Assembly (NCBI GenBank): GCA_023227835.1 | Contig: JALOCI010000011.1 | Coordinates: 7,134-71,133 of the forward strand | Origin: Bacteroidales bacterium | GTDB taxonomy: Bacteria; Bacteroidota; Bacteroidia; Bacteroidales; UBA932 | DNA: 64,000 nucleotides | Direction: 5' to 3' | Shown here: piece after piece, positions 59,715 through 64,000 of the stretch | Layout: every line of letters begins with the position of its first letter | Numbering within the stretch: the first letter of the stretch is position 1 | Made by a program: the position numbers and the translations under genes | The notes under the pieces: model-generated | Seen by the model: the letters and a program-made list of their open reading frames with translations, nothing else | Databases searched by the model: none | What the model was told of the DNA's origin: nothing

Positions 59715-60920
59715 ATGGGTGTAAGGTTTGCATATAAAAACATAAAATCTCCCGTTGCATATTGTGCATTGAGTATCGGTGCAGGTACAAGGGATGAGGA
59801 GAAATCCGAAAATGGTCTTGCTCATTTTACTGAGCATATGATATTTAAAGGTACTAAGCAAAAGAGTGCAAAACAGATAAATAACCTGCTGGAAAAGTGC
59901 GGGGGAGAACTAAATGCCTATACTACTAAAGAAGAGACTGTCGTACATGCTACAGTCCTTAAGGAGGATCTTCCGAAAGCTATAGAGCTTCTTCACGATA
60001 TTACATTTAATTCGGTTTTCCCCGAGAAAGAGTTTATCAAAGAGAGAGACATTATACTGGAAGAGATAAAGTCATACAAAGACACGCCATCTGAACTGAT
60101 TTACGATGATTACGACATCCTGCTCTTTGGAGAACATCCTCTATCTATGCCCATATTGGGGGTCCCGTCAACTGTCAGACACATAAGGGTTGACAATATC
60201 AAGAGTTTTACCTCTGAGTATTACACTCCTGAAAACATGACATTTTCGATTGTCGCAGACCTTCCGGAGGAGAAATGTCATAAGATTGTAGACAAATATT
60301 TCACTTCAAAGGCGAGTGAAAGAATGTTTGCCCCGGACAAGGCAGAGAGTTTAAAACCCATATCAGTAGCTGAACAGAGCGTGGTAATTCCAAAGAAAAC
60401 TCATCAGGCGCACTGTATAATAGGCTGTCCGGCATACAGTCTCTATGACGAAGGCCGGGTGGCACTCTCCCTGCTTACGAATATCCTGGGTGGGCCAGCA
60501 ATCAATTCCAGACTAAACCAGATACTTAGAGAAAAACACGGCTTGGTCTATACTGTTGATGCATCGTACACACCTTACAAAGAGACGGGAATATTTACAA
60601 TTTATTTCGGCACGGATAAGGGTAGCCTGGAGAAAGCATCAGATCTGGTATTAAAGGAGCTCAGAAATATGACATCTTCGGAAATTTCATCCGTTGCATT
60701 AAAGTCAGCAAAAAAACAATTACTCGGGCAACTTGCTATATCTATGAATAATCCTGAAAATCAATGTCTTTCAATGGGGAAATCTCTTCTTGTGTACAAC
60801 AAAATCGATTCAATAGAGGTGATAGGACAGAAGATCGAAGCGGTTACACCGGCTCAGATACACAGAATCTCATGTGAGATGTTCTCTGAAGAACGTATGA
60901 GAACATTAATATACAGGTGA
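59715..60920 (+). CDS. M16 family zinc peptidase
   Basis: A 401-residue insulinase/processing-peptidase-like protein with no signal peptide. The inverted zinc motif HxxEH is present (GLAHFTEHMIFKGT), and a downstream Glu (ERDIILEEIKSYKD) is the likely third ligand. The C-terminal half has the R-Y-type substrate region (REKHGLVYTVDASYTPY). The two-domain length suits a subunit that dimerises. Its end overlaps the O-methyltransferase gene by 4 bases. Confidence 0.9.
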   Translation: MGVRFAYKNIKSPVAYCALSIGAGTRDEEKSENGLAHFTEHMIFKGTKQKSAKQINNLLEKCGGELNAYTTKEETVVHATVLKEDLPKAIELLHDITFNSVFPEKEFIKERDIILEEIKSYKDTPSELIYDDYDILLFGEHPLSMPILGVPSTVRHIRVDNIKSFTSEYYTPENMTFSIVADLPEEKCHKIVDKYFTSKASERMFAPDKAESLKPISVAEQSVVIPKKTHQAHCIIGCPAYSLYDEGRVALSLLTNILGGPAINSRLNQILREKHGLVYTVDASYTPYKETGIFTIYFGTDKGSLEKASDLVLKELRNMTSSEISSVALKSAKKQLLGQLAISMNNPENQCLSMGKSLLVYNKIDSIEVIGQKIEAVTPAQIHRISCEMFSEERMRTLIYR

Positions 60921-61552
60921 AAATGACAAAGGAGGATATATATATACGGGAAAACTCTTCACCTTTGAGTGATGCTCTTGAATGGCTGGAAAGAGAGACA
61001 AACCTCCGGACCAATCATGCTAGAATGCTTTCCGGTTCTATTCAGGGAGGGCTATTACAGATGATTTCAAAGATGATACAGCCTGACAATATTCTGGAAA
61101 TAGGCACATTCACTGGGTATTCTGCTATTTGCCTCGCTTCAGGATTAAGCAATACGGGAACACTTGATGCCCTGGAGAAGAATGATGAGCTAGAGCCGTT
61201 AATACGTGAGGCAGTAAGCAGGGCAGGTCTTACAGACAGAATCTGTCTCCATTTCGGGGATGCTATAGAGATATTACCAACGTTGGAGAAGTGTTATCAA
61301 CTTGTCTTCATTGATGCAAATAAAAGAGAGTACTCGACCTATTATGACCTCGTGGTGGACAAAGTTCCTTCGGGAGGAATTATTCTTGCAGACAATGTGC
61401 TTTGGGACGGGAAGGTATATCAGGACAATGTGCCAAAAGATGCACAGACAAGAGAGATATTGGACTTTAATAAAAAAATCAAAGAGGACGAACGTGTTGA
61501 AAACATCATTCTCCCTCTTCGTGATGGTATTAATATTATCAGAAAGCTCTAG
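60917..61552 (+). CDS. SAM-dependent O-methyltransferase (caffeoyl-CoA type)
   Basis: A 211-residue class I methyltransferase. The SAM motif is ILEIGTFTGYSAICLASGL, and metal-binding and catalytic parts are VFIDANKREYSTYYD and LADNVLWDGKV. The family methylates catechol-like substrates with Mg2+; some bacterial members act on tRNA (TrmR, 5-hydroxyuridine). The TrmR-like role is possible here given the size, but cannot be proved. It overlaps the M16 gene by 4 bases (translational coupling) and its 3' end overlaps the transglutaminase-like gene by 4. Confidence 0.88.
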   Translation: MKMTKEDIYIRENSSPLSDALEWLERETNLRTNHARMLSGSIQGGLLQMISKMIQPDNILEIGTFTGYSAICLASGLSNTGTLDALEKNDELEPLIREAVSRAGLTDRICLHFGDAIEILPTLEKCYQLVFIDANKREYSTYYDLVVDKVPSGGIILADNVLWDGKVYQDNVPKDAQTREILDFNKKIKEDERVENIILPLRDGINIIRKL

Positions 61553-62994
61553 CGATAACTGACATTCATGTCATAGTCCCATTTGTTGAAATAGAGGTTG
61601 CCGCCTCTCCATTCGACCTCGCCACGTTGGAAATCTACGGTCTCACTTCTGGGATAGATCTTTGCGGGGTAAAATGGTGCGGAGATATCCTGATTCACAA
61701 TCATTCTGTATGCATCGAGCCCTTTAGTGTAGAAGAAGTAGGCATTGTCATTGCCCTTGGCGCTCTTAACCCTTCCAAAAGATTGATCTACAGGTACCCA
61801 TCCTTGCCCCTCGAAATAGACTTCAGCCCAATCGTGAAGGTTGATGTTTCCCGGATGCATCATCCATCCTGATTGCCATTTTGCAGGTATGCCTGCATAT
61901 CTGGCCATAGTAATCATCAAAAGTGATACCTGTCCGCAATCCCCGTGACGGTTGGCAAGAACATATTCCGGAATATTTTCGATGGTTGAGTATTCTCTGG
62001 CACTTGCCCAGGGAAAATTGCTGTCAATCCATTCATAAATAAGCCTGAGCTTTTTATAAGGATTTGTCTCATTGCCCACAATCTGCGAGGTAATCTCCTT
62101 TATCTTGTCACTGAATACAATATGCGGAGCAACTTCCGAAGTGTATCTCCTGTAAAGGGAGTCCTCGGTGTTATATGGTCTAACATCTTCGGCACTGAAT
62201 GCAAAATACTGTGCCGAGGAGGTGTACTCAAACTCGATAGAAAACCTGGCTGAAGAGTCCTTAACCGCTCTCTTCTCCATATAGACACTCTGGTGCAGAT
62301 AATTGTCCGGAGAGATTATGTAATCGGGTTGTGAAGCGGAAATAAATTTAATGCCTGATTGACTCCTGACATCGCCTCTCGGGTATGGTAGCCATACTCT
62401 GATGATTTCACCGGCCGGAACCTGGTTGGGCTCCACAGTAAGGGTATATTTAACACTCATTGTAACCGGTTTAATGTATGGGCTCTTTCCTGCACTCTTG
62501 TCTGAAACCAGCTCAGGAATCAGTTTTGAGAGGAATCGTGTCATAGAGTCCCCATTAGCTCCATCGGGGTTTGTGAAGTGTTTTGCAGCGACAGAGTCGA
62601 TTCTGAAAAGATTTCTGGCTGCAGAGCGAAAATAACACTTTGTGCCGTCAATGACCATGTGTTCCAAAGCGTTGCTCTTTTCCCAATTCTCAATTTCCTC
62701 TTTGGAAACCTCAGGGTAATATTTCTTAATATAGTTGATTACAGTAGTGTCCTTCGCCCTGAAATCATAACGGATTCTATCCATCCTCTCCAACTTGAAA
62801 TTCAAGTCCCATCTCTCACTTTCCGACAGAGTATCACTTATAAGTTTTAGTCTTATAAGTTTTGCAGCCTCGGTGTAATTACCGGCAACAATCTGCTTGT
62901 CAATCTGCGCAGTTGTAGGGAGCTGATAGTTATTACCCCTTCCGCATGAGAGGAGTAATAACGATACAGCTATAAGGATAGATCTGCTTTTCAT
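61549..62994 (-). CDS. Transglutaminase-like lipoprotein
   Basis: A 481-residue lipoprotein (lipobox LLLLSCGRG). The N-terminal half is unassigned. A transglutaminase-like core near residues 320-410 shows the catalytic Cys in HGDCGQVSLLMITMARYAGIPA, His in NLHDWAEVYFEGQGW and Asp in VPVDQSFG. In bacteria such domains are mostly cysteine proteases or peptide-bond hydrolases on the cell surface; the substrate is unknown. The start overlaps the efp stop by one base (TAATG), so it is coupled to efp. Confidence 0.87.
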   Translation of the reverse strand: MKSRSILIAVSLLLLSCGRGNNYQLPTTAQIDKQIVAGNYTEAAKLIRLKLISDTLSESERWDLNFKLERMDRIRYDFRAKDTTVINYIKKYYPEVSKEEIENWEKSNALEHMVIDGTKCYFRSAARNLFRIDSVAAKHFTNPDGANGDSMTRFLSKLIPELVSDKSAGKSPYIKPVTMSVKYTLTVEPNQVPAGEIIRVWLPYPRGDVRSQSGIKFISASQPDYIISPDNYLHQSVYMEKRAVKDSSARFSIEFEYTSSAQYFAFSAEDVRPYNTEDSLYRRYTSEVAPHIVFSDKIKEITSQIVGNETNPYKKLRLIYEWIDSNFPWASAREYSTIENIPEYVLANRHGDCGQVSLLMITMARYAGIPAKWQSGWMMHPGNINLHDWAEVYFEGQGWVPVDQSFGRVKSAKGNDNAYFFYTKGLDAYRMIVNQDISAPFYPAKIYPRSETVDFQRGEVEWRGGNLYFNKWDYDMNVSYR

Positions 62995-63560
62995 TACTTG
63001 CAGCGTTCGTAGTAGGATCTGTCGCGTGTATCCACCTTAATCCTCTCGCCCTGATTAATGAAAAGCGGAACCATAATTTCCGCGCCGGTCTCAAGGGTTG
63101 CTGCCTTCTGCGCATTTGTAGACGCAGTATCGCCTTTGACTGCAGGTTCTGTATAAGTAACCTCCATTTCCACAAACGGAGGAAGCTCGCAAGTGAGAAC
63201 CCTCTCCTGATCAGCAAGGAACATCATTTCAACATATTGTCCCTCTTTCATGAGGTCTGAATTGTCCACCATCTCGGTTCCAAGTGAAATCTGCTCGAAA
63301 GTCTCCGTATGCATGAAGTTGAAGCCCATATCATCTTTATAAAGAAATTGGTAAGGTCTTCTCTCAACGCTTATTGTCTCAATTTTTTCACCAGCAGTGT
63401 ATGTGTTCTCCAGTATCCTGCCATTTTCGAGGTTTCTCATCTTTACCTTTACAAATGCGCCCCCTTTACCTGGTTTAACATGCTGGAACCATACTATACT
63501 GCATGGCTTTCCATTGAAATCAATACATAAGCCGTTTTTAAAATCTGCTGTAGTTGCCAT
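62994..63560 (-). CDS. efp: Elongation factor P
   Basis: Relieves ribosome stalling at proline runs. The 188-residue length is normal and the three beta-barrel domains are evident. The tip loop reads HVKPGKGGAF, with Lys as the likely modified residue, as in EF-Ps that use lysine at that position. No epmA/epmB genes are in the window. The gene starts at 63560 after a promoter element at 63581-63588 that forms a palindrome with that of tRNA-Pro. Downstream it overlaps the transglutaminase-like gene by one base. Confidence 0.97.
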   Translation of the reverse strand: MATTADFKNGLCIDFNGKPCSIVWFQHVKPGKGGAFVKVKMRNLENGRILENTYTAGEKIETISVERRPYQFLYKDDMGFNFMHTETFEQISLGTEMVDNSDLMKEGQYVEMMFLADQERVLTCELPPFVEMEVTYTEPAVKGDTASTNAQKAATLETGAEIMVPLFINQGERIKVDTRDRSYYERCK

Positions 63561-63569
63561 ATTTTTATT

Positions 63570-63577
63570 TATATTTG
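63570..63577 (+). promoter_or_regulatory. Promoter -7 element for tRNA-Pro
   Basis: TATATTTG, 21 bases before the tRNA-Pro 5' end. It forms a perfect inverted repeat with the efp promoter element 3 bases away. Confidence 0.5.
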
Positions 63578-63580
63578 CGG

Positions 63581-63588
63581 CAAATATA
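63581..63588 (-). promoter_or_regulatory. Promoter -7 element for efp
   Basis: The minus strand reads TATATTTG, 20 bases before the efp ATG at 63560. Confidence 0.5.
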
Positions 63589-63598
63589 CGACAATTAT

Positions 63599-63671
63599 CG
63601 GAATGTAGCGCAGTTGGTAGCGCACTACGTTCGGGACGTAGGGGTCGGGCGTTCGAGTCGCCTCATTCCGA
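63599..63671 (+). tRNA. tRNA-Pro (anticodon CGG)
   Basis: A 73-base cloverleaf: acceptor CGGAATG/CATTCCG, D arm GCGC/GCGC, anticodon stem CTACG/CGTAG with loop TTCGGGA (anticodon CGG), and T arm with TTCGAGT. C1-G72 with discriminator A is typical of bacterial tRNA-Pro. The 3' CCA is not encoded. Confidence 0.95.
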
Positions 63672-63690
63672 CAAAACTTTGGTTAATTTT

Positions 63691-63721
63691 TTTGCACAAA
63701 AGAAAAATAGTGCTACTTTTG
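63691..63721 (+). promoter_or_regulatory. Promoter of tRNA-Phe (-33 and -7)
   Basis: TTTG (63691-63694), 19 bases, then TACTTTTG (63714-63721), a full consensus match 21 bases before the tRNA-Phe 5' end. Confidence 0.75.
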
Positions 63722-63742
63722 CACTCCCAAACCAAACAAAAT

Positions 63743-63815
63743 GGTGTCATAGCTCAGTTGGTAGAGCAAAGGACTGAAAATCCTTGTGTCCCCGGTTCGA
63801 TTCCTGGTGACACCA
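63743..63815 (+). tRNA. tRNA-Phe (anticodon GAA)
   Basis: A 73-base cloverleaf: acceptor GGTGTCA/TGACACC, D arm with AGTTGGTAGAGC, anticodon stem AAGGA/TCCTT with loop CTGAAAA (anticodon GAA), T arm with GGTTCGATTCC. Discriminator A; the CCA end is not encoded. Confidence 0.96.
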
Positions 63816-63820
63816 CTTCA

Positions 63821-63854
63821 AAAAGAGCAGTTACAGAAATGTAGCTGCTCTTTT
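63821..63854 (+). terminator. Intrinsic terminator after tRNA-Phe
   Basis: AAAAGAGCAGTTAC pairs with GTAGCTGCTCTTTT across a six-base loop, one G-U pair included. It starts five bases after the tRNA and ends in four T. Its symmetry could let it also stop transcripts coming from the right. Confidence 0.85.
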
Positions 63855-64000
63855 GCTTATAGAAAATTCAACCTCTCCATCTTCTGAGGGATCAAATTGA
63901 AAAGTAGGTGGAGCAATAAATTTCAGGCATAAATTTTACTTAGCCTGAAGAGGAAGAAATTGATATTCCTGACACCTCTCTGGGTAGACCTGAAGGCCTT
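63855..64000. other. Right-edge stretch without an identified gene
   Basis: About 146 bases after the terminator. On the minus strand two short frames run in from the right edge, one stopping at 63925-63923 (ending FFLFRLSKIYA) and one with stop TAA nearby (ending EYQFLPLQAK). Either could be the C-terminus of a gene outside the window. Neither is long enough to identify. Confidence 0.35.

Noticed and set aside
63397..63777. 126-codon frame across the efp start and both tRNA genes
   Set aside because: It runs through two clear tRNA cloverleafs and opposite efp, so it is not a protein gene.

Overview
The window looks like a chromosomal housekeeping segment from a member of the Bacteroidota, most likely Bacteroidales. 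The main sequence evidence is the repeated promoter element TAnnTTTG (the Bacteroides -7 consensus), in the best cases with TTTG 19-21 bases upstream. Supporting signs are A-rich rather than Shine-Dalgarno leaders, a two-subunit methylmalonyl-CoA mutase, a class I fumarase, a FISUMP lipoprotein, a bifunctional aspartokinase/homoserine dehydrogenase beside metX, and monomeric [FeFe] hydrogenases. No phage, CRISPR array or complete insertion sequence was seen. Genus or species cannot be named from this sequence.

Layout. 1-5 kb (minus): metG (cut by the left edge) and a recA-trpS-dnaG run. 5-14.6 kb (plus): rlmN, a PMCA-type Ca2+ ATPase, a thioredoxin-fold lipoprotein, recX, prfB with its programmed +1 frameshift, class I fumarase and a membrane phosphoesterase. 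14.5-18.1 kb (minus): an Mpv17-like membrane protein, two TPM proteins with LemA, and a FISUMP lipoprotein. 18.2-33.6 kb (mostly plus): apbE, a Tat-exported D-aminoacylase-like amidohydrolase, phoH-capA (minus), a SPOR lipoprotein, gcvT, a small PAS protein, a glyoxalase-fold protein, an M28-like protein with a degraded active site, leuS-phzF-yitT-yitT and two AraC-type regulators. 33.6-39.2 kb (minus): parE and a metX-thrA operon behind a long leader. 39.2-48.4 kb: a group B [FeFe] hydrogenase, an SdpRI-like operon with a serine hydrolase (minus), then a sensory hydrogenase, SpoIIE phosphatase, beta-propeller, hemerythrin and nnrD run. 48.3-64 kb: a DUF456 protein, a second serine hydrolase, a DUF5672 protein, mutAB, a Cys-rich Spy-like protein, dnaX-lptB, a secreted unknown, an M16 peptidase with an O-methyltransferase, a transglutaminase-like lipoprotein with efp, and tRNA-Pro and tRNA-Phe.

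How the genes work together. Fumarase and mutAB fit a succinate/propionate fermentation, and the hydrogenases fit fermentative H2 metabolism with H2 sensing. metX and thrA together channel aspartate to O-acetylhomoserine.

The most notable signal is a 15-codon open frame with seven Met codons (39041-39088, minus) in the metX-thrA leader, behind a near-consensus promoter. It looks like a methionine leader-peptide attenuator. Other points for a second look are the H2-sensing/hemerythrin gene run, one purine-rich DNA repeat that has entered two unrelated genes (the serine hydrolase at 40.7-42.2 kb and dnaX), an M28-like protein lacking its general base and one zinc ligand, promoters that imply leaderless mRNAs, and a palindrome formed by two opposed promoters between efp and tRNA-Pro.
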